Source: Bacteroidetes bacterium UBA6183 (lineage in GTDB: Bacteria; Bacteroidota; Bacteroidia; UKL13-3). From it: a DNA stretch of 7,802 nt. The notes under the pieces are model-generated. The model saw only the letters and a list, made by a program, of their open reading frames with translations. It had not been told where the DNA came from and made no database searches. The DNA lies in the NCBI GenBank assembly GCA_002422865.1, contig DITN01000041.1, forward strand, positions 13,385-21,186. The letters are read 5' to 3'. A program made the position numbers and the translations under genes. Of this stretch, positions 1-6,647 are shown one piece after another. Position 1 is the first letter of the stretch; the number at the start of each line of letters is the position of its first letter.

Positions 1-689
1 TTATTGAAGGTAATTACCTTATAAAAGCGGCTGATTACAAAGACTATACATCTTCTTACTATGGTAACACTACGGATAAAGAATATGCCAATAGTGTTGC
101 AATTTTTGCTAACGACTACAAAGAATTAAATGGATATGACATTCAATTAGTTAACCACAAAGCCAACAATGTGGTAAGTAAAAATAATACCGACAGCGGT
201 AGCAAATGGATGATTGTACTTGATCAAAATAACAATCCTATAGCTTCGGTACTGGTTAATTCAAACGGAAACATTCAGTCTTCAGGTAATTTACCTCAAG
301 GCAATTATAATTTAATGGATCCGTCAACAGGTAAAACTTCAGGTAATCTAAATGTTGGTGCCAATGGCCTAACAATAGGTTCACCAGATGTAAGTGCAGG
401 AACAGCAAATGGATTGGCACCAAAGGCTGAGCAAGAGTTGGTGTTATTACCAAATCCGGCAATAGACTATGTGAAAGTAGGCCTTAATCCGGCAAACAAC
501 TCTCCTATTGATGTTCGCATTGTAAACAGTCAGGGGGCCTTGGTACAGAGTTATACCATAGATAATGGAAATGGGCTAACCAGTATTAATATTGGTTCGT
601 TACCGGTTGGAACGTATTATGTAGTGGTAAAGCAAAATGGTGTTACCACAAGTAGTCGTTTAGTTAAAACATTAGATTCAAGTAAATAA
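1..689 (+). CDS. T9SS type A sorting domain-containing protein, 3' part only
   Basis: The frame is open from position 3 to the TAA at 687-689 and runs off the left edge, giving 228 visible residues. A GTG at 171 is only an internal valine codon. Residues 1-50 (GNYLIKAADYKDYTSSYYGN and following) resemble the end of the prealbumin-like/B-type repeats that often precede sorting domains in Bacteroidota surface proteins; this is from memory. A Ser/Asn/Gly-rich linker follows (about 57-140). The last 85 residues are a typical type A CTD: LLPNPAIDYVKV near 147-158, an INIGSLPVGTYYVVV stretch near 195-209, and a final SSRLVK. Such CTDs direct passage through the outer membrane by the type IX system and are then usually cleaved. 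The catalytic or binding part lies upstream of the window, so the protein's function cannot be named. A strong terminator follows 21 bp after the stop. Confidence 0.9.
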   Translation, partial: IEGNYLIKAADYKDYTSSYYGNTTDKEYANSVAIFANDYKELNGYDIQLVNHKANNVVSKNNTDSGSKWMIVLDQNNNPIASVLVNSNGNIQSSGNLPQGNYNLMDPSTGKTSGNLNVGANGLTIGSPDVSAGTANGLAPKAEQELVLLPNPAIDYVKVGLNPANNSPIDVRIVNSQGALVQSYTIDNGNGLTSINIGSLPVGTYYVVVKQNGVTTSSRLVKTLDSSK

Positions 690-705
690 TTTTCATAAGG
701 TTAGG

Positions 706-864
706 TTATAAAAAGGAGACTGTCTCAAAAGGGCAGTCTCTTTTTTGTTTTAAAGCCATTTCCTTTTCGCAATGAAAACATGTTTCGCCCTTATAGGTCA
801 AATATGAATTGTCAAAATTCCTAATACGTTTGCGAAGAGCAATACTACCCGCAATAACATCCAT
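706..864 (-). other. Short unexplained open frame (possible small gene or gene remnant)
   Basis: On the minus strand the frame is open from about 915 to the TAA at 708-706. Its first ATG is at 864-862, giving 52 residues. The peptide looks protein-like up to about residue 41 (MDVIAGSIALRKRIRNFDN, then TCFHCEKEMA with a CxxC pair). After that it runs through the terminator hairpin at 711-746, which argues against an intact gene end. No ribosome-binding site or promoter is evident and I recognise no family. Reading may be preserved from a decayed gene or mobile element, or may be chance. Confidence 0.2.
711..746 (+). terminator. Intrinsic terminator, probably bidirectional
   Basis: A perfect 7-bp stem, GAGACTG (716-722) with CAGTCTC (734-740), has an 11-nt loop and is followed by six T (741-746). 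Four A (711-714) upstream can pair with the T run, which makes the structure usable on both strands. It ends the T9SS-cargo transcript and could also stop minus-strand read-through past the terminator at 918-951. Confidence 0.88.
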
Positions 865-917
865 TATGCCCGTAAACTTTAATTCAAAGTCTTTTGATAT
901 GTCCGCTTTTGTTCCTT

Positions 918-951
918 AAAAAAAAAAGGACGTTCTTTAATGAGAACGGCC
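918..951 (-). terminator. Intrinsic terminator of the WG-repeat gene
   Basis: Read on the minus strand, GGCCGTTCT (951-943) pairs with AGAACGTCC (936-928) around a 6-nt loop, with one internal mismatch. A run of ten T (927-918) follows. It begins 24 bp after the stop codon of the minus-strand gene at 975-2090 and is a textbook rho-independent terminator for it. Confidence 0.9.
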
Positions 952-974
952 TTTAATTCATAACCATTTTGTTG

Positions 975-2090
975 TTATTTTAACTGCGGAATGATTATAC
1001 CTTGTTTGTTTACGTATACACTTACCTGACCAATCATTACTTCAGCCAGACCATCGCTAAATGTACCTACAGCATCAAACTCTGCCGGAATAACAACAGC
1101 ACCTGTAGCATCAATAAATCCCCACTTGCGTTTAATTAAAACAGCACACCTATCGTTTACAAATAACATTGCATTATCAAAAACAAACCGCATTTTAAGG
1201 GTGCCGGTTTTATCTATAAAACCCCATTTACCATTTAATTTAACAGCAGCTAATCCTTGAGAAAACGGACGTATAGCCTCATATTGCGGTGTAACCACTA
1301 TTTTTCCGGTTTCATCAATAAATCCATATTTACCCTCTAAACGAACACCTGCAAGCCCTTCGCTAAAATCGTAAGCATATTGATAAATAGGTCTAATCAA
1401 AACCTCACCTCTATTATTAATATAACCAAAGTTCCCTCCTACATCAACCCAAGCCATGCCCTCCATAAATTTACCAATATTAAAATAAAGTGGTTTAACT
1501 ACTTCATTACCCAGGGTATCTATTACGCCAAACTTTTTATCAACGCGCACACGTGCAAACCCATTATCAAAATCATCTGCATCATCATATTTACATGCAA
1601 TCACTTCTTGTCCACTTTTATTCATGTAACCAAACTTGTAACCTAAATTTACAATGTCGTTGTTAAACTTGGTTTCATGAATCTCTACTTTTTTAGCGAT
1701 TCCTGATAATCCGTTTTTAAAAGGTCGGGCATCATAAATATCTGCGGGTACATCACATACTTTTTTACCGTTAACATCAACAAAAAATTGTTGCAGTTTA
1801 ACATTGGTTACCTTTGATAATCCTTCGCTATATCGTTGAATATTGATGTATAATCCGGTATCAATAATTCTGTTATTTTTCTCATCAATAGCACAAGGTT
1901 GATTACTTATGGCCACTACTGCCCGTCCATTGTAAAATCCTTCAGCATAATCGTACATAGCTTCTATGACTAATTTACCACTTGTGTTGGTATATCCCCA
2001 CTTGCCCTTAATTTGCACAGGGAATAATGTTTGAGCAATTGTAGCATAACTACTTATGCTTAAAGCTATATATAATAACATACGTTTCAT
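975..2090 (-). CDS. Exported WG-repeat protein
   Basis: This is a 371-residue protein starting at ATG 2090-2088. The N-terminus has a Sec signal peptide: a basic MKRM, a hydrophobic core, and a likely cut after Ala19 (TIA|Q). The rest is a tandem array of WG (KWG) repeats of about 30 residues, with pattern GKWGFID.TG.., a proline/tyrosine strand, then F..GLA.V. Clear copies begin near residues 29, 151, 185, 219, 253, 287 and 321. A degenerate copy lies at 60-135, and a partial C-terminal strand lacks the WG pair (about 352-371). WG repeats form beta-rich scaffolds thought to bind partners; no enzyme activity or ligand can be assigned. There is no lipobox and no T9SS sorting domain, so a periplasmic location is the best inference. 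The gene stands alone, with its own terminator downstream and recG diverging upstream. Confidence 0.9.
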   Translation of the reverse strand: MKRMLLYIALSISSYATIAQTLFPVQIKGKWGYTNTSGKLVIEAMYDYAEGFYNGRAVVAISNQPCAIDEKNNRIIDTGLYINIQRYSEGLSKVTNVKLQQFFVDVNGKKVCDVPADIYDARPFKNGLSGIAKKVEIHETKFNNDIVNLGYKFGYMNKSGQEVIACKYDDADDFDNGFARVRVDKKFGVIDTLGNEVVKPLYFNIGKFMEGMAWVDVGGNFGYINNRGEVLIRPIYQYAYDFSEGLAGVRLEGKYGFIDETGKIVVTPQYEAIRPFSQGLAAVKLNGKWGFIDKTGTLKMRFVFDNAMLFVNDRCAVLIKRKWGFIDATGAVVIPAEFDAVGTFSDGLAEVMIGQVSVYVNKQGIIIPQLK

Positions 2091-2150
2091 GCAGCTAAAA
2101 TAAGTTTTGATTTAGAGTAATAATGCACAATTAAGTTGCGGATAACCCCT

Positions 2151-2180
2151 TTTGTACCCATTTTTAATTGTGTTATTTTG
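2151..2180 (+). promoter_or_regulatory. Candidate Bacteroidota-type promoter of recG
   Basis: TTTG at 2151-2154 fits a -33 element. TTATTTTG at 2173-2180 fits the -7 consensus TAnnTTTG with one mismatch, and the spacing is 18-19 nt. The predicted start of transcription falls near 2185-2187, at or next to the GTG at 2186. This supports that GTG over the upstream TTG at 2168 as the start of recG, and would make the message nearly leaderless. Confidence 0.45.
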
Positions 2181-2185
2181 CAAAG

Positions 2186-4282
2186 GTGCAATTTTTAAAC
2201 ACGCAAATAGAGTACTTAAAAGGAGTTGGATTGGCAAGGGCGGAAATGCTAAAAAAAGAACTTGGCATTTTTACGTTTGCAGATCTTTTATTCCATTATC
2301 CATATAGGCATGTTGATCGGTCGCAGGTATACAAAATAAACCAGATTACGCCCGATATGCCTTACATACAAATGCGTGGTGTAATTAAAAACTTGAGGGT
2401 TATGGGGCAACAACGTGCACAACGTTTAGTTGCCAACTTAAGCGATGGAACAGGACAGATTGAATTGGTATGGTTTAAGGGAATAAAATGGATTGAGGAA
2501 AGCATTACTGAAGGGAAAGAATACATGGTATTTGGTAAACCTACCGAATTTAATGGTTACTTTAATATTGCACATCCAACGGTTGATGATCCGGAATCGG
2601 CAGAGAGTAAAATGTACATGCATATTATGCCATTTTACAATGCCACCGAACGCATGAAGGCTAAAAATATTGATAGCCGTGTAATCATGAAGTTAACCAA
2701 TGCGTTGGTTACCGACCAACGTTTTGACATTACAGAGAACCTACCCGAATATTTAGTAAAACAACACCAATTACTAAGCAGAAAAGATGCACTGGTTAAT
2801 ATTCATTACCCGGCAAATGCGCAAATGTTGGCCAAAGCACAACAACGATTAAAGTTTGAAGAATTATTTTTCATTCAACTTCGTTTGTTGCGTTATAAAA
2901 TTAAGCGGACACAAATTTATAACGGTATTAAATTAGATGTAATTGGTGATTATTTTAATACCTTTTACAATACCTATTTACCTTTTGAATTAACCAACGC
3001 CCAAAAACGTGTACTAAAAGAAATTAGGGTTGACGTAAAAAGTGGTAAACAAATGAACCGACTGGTACAAGGAGATGTAGGTAGTGGCAAAACAGTAGTT
3101 GCATTAATGAGTATGCTGATGGCGCTTGATAATAATTATCAGGCTTGTATGATGGCTCCTACTGAGATTTTAGCACAACAACATTTTACCACCATAACAC
3201 AATTACTAAAAGATATGCCTGTTAAGGTGGAGCTACTAACAGGCTCAACCAAAACCAAGAAAAGGAAGGAAATTTTACAAGGTATAGCTGATGGTGAAAT
3301 ACACATTTTAATTGGCACACACGCCTTAATTGAAAATGTTGTTCAGTTTAAAAACTTAGGTTTAGCCATTGTTGATGAGCAACACCGTTTTGGAGTAGAG
3401 CAACGTGCTAAACTTTGGAAAAAAAACACCTACCCACCACATGTATTAGTAATGACAGCTACACCTATTCCGCGTACTTTAGCCATGACACTTTATGGCG
3501 ATTTAGACACGAGTGTAATTGATGAATTACCTGCAGGTCGTAAGCCCATTAAAACGGTTCATAGAAACGATGCCAATCGTTTGGCCGTAATTGGTTTTAT
3601 GCGCGAAGAAATTGCTAAAGGCCGACAAATTTATGTGGTGTATCCGTTAATAGAAGAAAGCGAAAAAATGGATTACATGAATTTGCAGAATGGTTTTGAT
3701 GAATTGAGTAAACATTTCCCAATGCCCAAGTACCAGATTGCAATGGTGCATGGTAAAATGAAACCAATAGATAAAGATGCTGAAATGATGCGTTTTGTGA
3801 GGGGCGAAGCCCATATTATGGTAGCTACAACGGTAATTGAAGTAGGTGTTAATGTGCCTAATGCCAGTGTAATGATTATTGAAAGTGCCGAGCGTTTTGG
3901 GTTATCTCAATTACACCAATTACGTGGACGCGTGGGGCGTGGTGCCGAGCAAAGTTTTTGTGTATTAATGACCAGTTACAAATTAAGTGCTGATGGAAAA
4001 CTACGCATAAAAACCATGTGCGAAACCAATAATGGTTTTGAAATATCGGAAGTTGATTTACGCTTACGCGGGCCCGGACAATTGGAGGGAACAGCCCAAA
4101 GTGGTGTATTAGATTTAAAAATGGCCGACCTAGCTAAAGACCAAAACTTATTACAAGAAGTAAGAGAAATTGCTACTCAACTGCTAGAAAAGGATCCTCA
4201 CTTGGAACACCCGCAGCACCAACAACTCAAACAATATTTTATTAGTTACGGAAAAACATCTCGTTGGGGACAAATTAGTTAG
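2186..4282 (+). CDS. recG: ATP-dependent DNA helicase RecG
   Basis: RecG remodels stalled replication forks, R-loops and Holliday junctions by driving branch migration with ATP. Counting from the GTG at 2186 (698 residues), the N-terminal region IEYLKGVGLARAEMLKKEL matches the family start. A wedge/OB-fold domain follows at about 60-140. The SF2 helicase core has Walker A GDVGSGKT (296-303), motif II DEQH (397-400), motif III TATPIPRT (424-431), and motif VI QLRGRVGRG (578-586). Next comes the RecG C-terminal region with LRLRGPGQLEGTAQSG. Length is normal for RecG and no lesion is seen. An in-frame TTG at 2168 would add six residues (704 total), but these do not look like family sequence and the start would lie inside the likely promoter. 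The gene is monocistronic here and ends 15 bp from the stop of the converging sugar transferase gene. The identity is secure; the exact start is not. Confidence 0.97.
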   Translation: MQFLNTQIEYLKGVGLARAEMLKKELGIFTFADLLFHYPYRHVDRSQVYKINQITPDMPYIQMRGVIKNLRVMGQQRAQRLVANLSDGTGQIELVWFKGIKWIEESITEGKEYMVFGKPTEFNGYFNIAHPTVDDPESAESKMYMHIMPFYNATERMKAKNIDSRVIMKLTNALVTDQRFDITENLPEYLVKQHQLLSRKDALVNIHYPANAQMLAKAQQRLKFEELFFIQLRLLRYKIKRTQIYNGIKLDVIGDYFNTFYNTYLPFELTNAQKRVLKEIRVDVKSGKQMNRLVQGDVGSGKTVVALMSMLMALDNNYQACMMAPTEILAQQHFTTITQLLKDMPVKVELLTGSTKTKKRKEILQGIADGEIHILIGTHALIENVVQFKNLGLAIVDEQHRFGVEQRAKLWKKNTYPPHVLVMTATPIPRTLAMTLYGDLDTSVIDELPAGRKPIKTVHRNDANRLAVIGFMREEIAKGRQIYVVYPLIEESEKMDYMNLQNGFDELSKHFPMPKYQIAMVHGKMKPIDKDAEMMRFVRGEAHIMVATTVIEVGVNVPNASVMIIESAERFGLSQLHQLRGRVGRGAEQSFCVLMTSYKLSADGKLRIKTMCETNNGFEISEVDLRLRGPGQLEGTAQSGVLDLKMADLAKDQNLLQEVREIATQLLEKDPHLEHPQHQQLKQYFISYGKTSRWGQIS

Positions 4283-4297
4283 GATGTTTATGGTTAC

Positions 4298-5710
4298 CTA
4301 CTTCCCTCTTCCTTGAATAATGGTTTTAATGGTATAAATCATGATTCGAAGATCCATGGCTAAGCTCATGTTTTCTATATACAGTATATCAAACTTAAGC
4401 CGCTCTACCATTTGTTCAATATTTTCGGCATACCCGTACTTCACCATTCCCCAAGAGGTGATTCCTGGACGTACCCTTTGCAAATGTTTATAATGTGGAG
4501 CAACAGGCATGATTTGGTCGATAAAAAATTGCCGTTCGGGTCTTGGCCCAACCAAACTCATATCACCAACCAATACGTTATAAAACTGCGGAATTTCGTC
4601 TAGTCGGTATTTGCGTAAAGTACGTCCTAAGCCGGTTATACGTTTATCTTCTTTTGATGATAGTGCAGGACCATTAGCTTCTGCATTTACCATCATCGTA
4701 CGGTATTTTATAATAAAGAAAGGTTTACCATGAAGACCGATGCGTGCTTGTTTAAAAAACACAGGTCCATCTGACGAAAATTTAACAGCTATGGCCAACA
4801 ATAAATACAGTGGAGACAAAACAATCAATACAAAAAGAGCAAACACTACATCAATTATACGTTTAAGTACCATTTGCCAGGTTGGCATAATCTGGTGATT
4901 GATTTCGATGAGGGCAGTACCTAGTACATTTTGCATTTTAACACTACCGCTTACCACATCAAACAAGTCAGGTACTATTTTTATAATTACAGGCTCATCT
5001 TCCAATAAATTATTTACCTCAGTAATCTCCCTGTGTTTGGTCGATTCCAATGCAATAATCACTTCTTCAATTTGATACTTCTTAATTAATTCTGGTAACT
5101 CTTGGTAGTTGCCTAAACGAGGTAACACACCATTTAATTCACAGGCATCGGTTACATTAACAAATCCTTCAAGCAGGTATCCTTGTAAATCGTTTCCTTT
5201 TTGTAATTCTTTAACCAAATCGAGGGCAATGGTATTACTGCCAACAATAATGGTTTTAAATCCAATTTTACGTGCGTTAATTAGTTTTTTAATGTGCGTT
5301 GCCGTGAGTATTCGGCCAAAAGTGGTAATCACAAAATGAAGTAAAAACAAAGTAACTAATGTTTTATAATACACTTCATACGATCTCACTTCATCATCAA
5401 GCAACAACACAAAAAACAAGATAACAACACCTAAAACAGTGAGCGAAAAAGTACGTGATATTTCTTTGATACGAGATTTACGCCATACATCTAAATAAGC
5501 TCCTGAAAGAGCATACAATATCACCCAGTATAGTGGAACAACCAACAAACCTAAGTATAAATTACTGTTCGCTTCAAACGGGATGTCGTAACCAAATTTA
5601 TCCGGCTCTACAAATACTTTGCGGTAAGCAAAAAAACTAAACCAGGCAATAAGGGCTGCAATAAAATCAACCAAAATAAATGGTATGGTATGTCTTCTTA
5701 ATTTTATCAC
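4298..5710 (-). CDS. Undecaprenyl-phosphate sugar-1-phosphate transferase (WcaJ/WbaP-like)
   Basis: This polyprenyl glycosylphosphotransferase should move a sugar-1-phosphate from a nucleotide sugar to undecaprenyl phosphate, the first step of a capsule, exopolysaccharide or O-antigen-like glycan at the inner membrane. The 470 residues show four N-terminal hydrophobic segments (about 10-30, 50-70, 88-105, 113-133), a Rossmann-like middle domain (about 150-250), and a hydrophobic hairpin at 285-308. The catalytic domain follows, with KYRTM at 335-339, the Asp-Glu pair of RLDEIPQ (371-372), DMSLVGPRPE (383-392), and RPGITSWG (414-421). All expected residues are present, so it should be active; the sugar cannot be read from sequence. 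The start is GTG at 5710-5708, overlapping the TGA of the upstream lipoprotein gene (GTGA), which implies translational coupling. No glycosyltransferases lie next to it in this window, so it may serve a glycan locus elsewhere. Confidence 0.94.
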   Translation of the reverse strand: MIKLRRHTIPFILVDFIAALIAWFSFFAYRKVFVEPDKFGYDIPFEANSNLYLGLLVVPLYWVILYALSGAYLDVWRKSRIKEISRTFSLTVLGVVILFFVLLLDDEVRSYEVYYKTLVTLFLLHFVITTFGRILTATHIKKLINARKIGFKTIIVGSNTIALDLVKELQKGNDLQGYLLEGFVNVTDACELNGVLPRLGNYQELPELIKKYQIEEVIIALESTKHREITEVNNLLEDEPVIIKIVPDLFDVVSGSVKMQNVLGTALIEINHQIMPTWQMVLKRIIDVVFALFVLIVLSPLYLLLAIAVKFSSDGPVFFKQARIGLHGKPFFIIKYRTMMVNAEANGPALSSKEDKRITGLGRTLRKYRLDEIPQFYNVLVGDMSLVGPRPERQFFIDQIMPVAPHYKHLQRVRPGITSWGMVKYGYAENIEQMVERLKFDILYIENMSLAMDLRIMIYTIKTIIQGRGK

Positions 5711-6579
5711 CCTTCAATCAGTTTTACATTATCAATAATAATTTTTGGTCGAGGTGTGCCTTTCGTTCTGTACACATCAATATATATTTTGTATTCCGTG
5801 TTAATTGGATTTACGGCTACTTCATCTGTTAGGTTGATGTAAACTTTGTTCCACCCATTGGTAGGAAAGGCATTAAATAATGGAATTTGTTTAACTCCGG
5901 TTGGTACATTCGCAAACATACCGATGAATAAAACCACATCCGAGTTATAATCCAATTCGAGCATTGATGGCAGATTTAAACCGGTTAGGTTGTAAGCATC
6001 GGTAGTTATTAAACGGAAATAATCAGTACTATCGGTTAAAACTATCATTCCGGAGTTTTTACCTGGTGTGCGAGCGCTATCACCACTATTCACATATATA
6101 ATGGTATCACCCGGCATCGAATAAAACTTAGAGAACCTTAATCCTACACGATCAAAATCTTCGATAAATTTGAACTTAGCTCTTGGAGTGTATTTAAATA
6201 AAGGTATTATGGTATCTATTTTTCCAGGTTGCGCATCAATGGTAAAGTAAGCTCTGGTTAATAATGGATTGGGCATACGCTCATAATCCTGACCAGATTT
6301 TAATATACCGGCATCAACACCAATTTCAATAACTCCTTTTTTTTGAATAGGAACAAGAGCCGGTATCCCGTAGGAGCCTATTGTGCTCCCGTTGTCGAAT
6401 ACCCAAGCATCAACAATTTTGGCAGTTGTATCCCCTTGACTTCCATCAATTGCAGTTTCTACTTTATAGCTTGGTATGTATATATAAGAGGGTACAATTA
6501 CCTCATTATCAAAAACCTTACACTGAGAAAACAGTGTGATAAAAACTATTGCTATACTGGCGCGATAAATATTTTTCAT
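5707..6579 (-). CDS. Putative lipoprotein of unknown function
   Basis: This is a 290-residue protein starting at ATG 6579-6577. A short basic N-terminus and hydrophobic core lead to LFSQC with Cys20, a probable lipobox. Gln at -1 is non-standard, though I recall similar ends in Bacteroidota lipoproteins. Two regions can be seen. Residues 30-130 carry DAWVFDNGSTIGSYGIPALV (57-76), resembling from memory a conserved Bacteroidota lipoprotein family. Residues 135-290 are beta-strand rich and end in KVYINLTDEV (245-254) and PKIIIDNVKLIEG (278-290), a pattern like the last strands of a carbohydrate-binding jelly roll; that fold is an inference. Its stop overlaps the GTG start of the sugar-phosphate transferase, so the two products are probably made together. 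A role in envelope glycan handling is plausible but unproven. A TAnnTTTG box lies 14 bp upstream of the start. Confidence 0.85.
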   Translation of the reverse strand: MKNIYRASIAIVFITLFSQCKVFDNEVIVPSYIYIPSYKVETAIDGSQGDTTAKIVDAWVFDNGSTIGSYGIPALVPIQKKGVIEIGVDAGILKSGQDYERMPNPLLTRAYFTIDAQPGKIDTIIPLFKYTPRAKFKFIEDFDRVGLRFSKFYSMPGDTIIYVNSGDSARTPGKNSGMIVLTDSTDYFRLITTDAYNLTGLNLPSMLELDYNSDVVLFIGMFANVPTGVKQIPLFNAFPTNGWNKVYINLTDEVAVNPINTEYKIYIDVYRTKGTPRPKIIIDNVKLIEG

Positions 6580-6592
6580 GTAATACGTTGAG

Positions 6593-6600
6593 CAAAAGTA
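6593..6600 (-). promoter_or_regulatory. -7 box (TAnnTTTG) upstream of the lipoprotein gene
   Basis: Read on the minus strand, 6600-6593 is TACTTTTG, an exact match to the Bacteroidota -7 consensus, 13 bp before the lipoprotein ATG. No TTTG is found at the expected -33 position; that place is instead covered by an inverted repeat (6615-6632). This could be an internal promoter driving the lipoprotein and sugar transferase genes separately from the Gfo/Idh/MocA-like gene. Confidence 0.45.
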
Positions 6601-6614
6601 TTAATTTTTAATGA

Positions 6615-6632
6615 TACTTAAGCGTTTAAGTA
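6615..6632. repeat. Inverted repeat, possible operator
   Basis: TACTTAA (6615-6621) and TTAAGTA (6626-6632) form a perfect 7-bp inverted repeat around GCGT. It is centred about 35 bp upstream of the transcription start expected from the box at 6593-6600. It lies inside a second perfect 8-bp inverted repeat, ATACGTTG (6583-6590) with CAACGTAT (6633-6640). No T run follows on the minus strand, so a terminator is unlikely; an operator is possible, and chance in AT-rich DNA is not excluded. Confidence 0.35.
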
Positions 6633-6647
6633 CAACGTATAAATTAC

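Noticed and set aside
256..462. Minus-strand open frame of 68 residues within the T9SS-cargo gene
   Set aside because: It is antisense to a recognised domain, with low-complexity Leu/His-rich sequence and no signal or family match.
171..689. A 172-residue protein starting at GTG 171
   Set aside because: The same frame is open to the window edge, and the upstream residues continue a plausible domain; the GTG is an internal Val codon of a larger protein.
1380..1646. Plus-strand open frame of 88 residues within the WG-repeat gene
   Set aside because: It is antisense to a clearly coding gene, with no recognisable domain; it reads as a shadow of the real frame.
2168..2185. TTG start for recG
   Set aside because: It adds six residues outside the family pattern and lies upstream of or inside the candidate -7 box. 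It is kept only as an alternative.
5109..5339. Plus-strand open frame of 76 residues within the sugar transferase gene
   Set aside because: It is antisense to a well-supported enzyme and has no promoter or family features. The same applies to open frames at 2438-2623, 4412-4603, 6343-6591, 6611-6796 and 6768-6971.
6615..6632. Terminator for the Gfo/Idh/MocA-like gene
   Set aside because: The hairpin is short and AT-rich and no T run follows on the minus strand, so an operator-like reading fits better.
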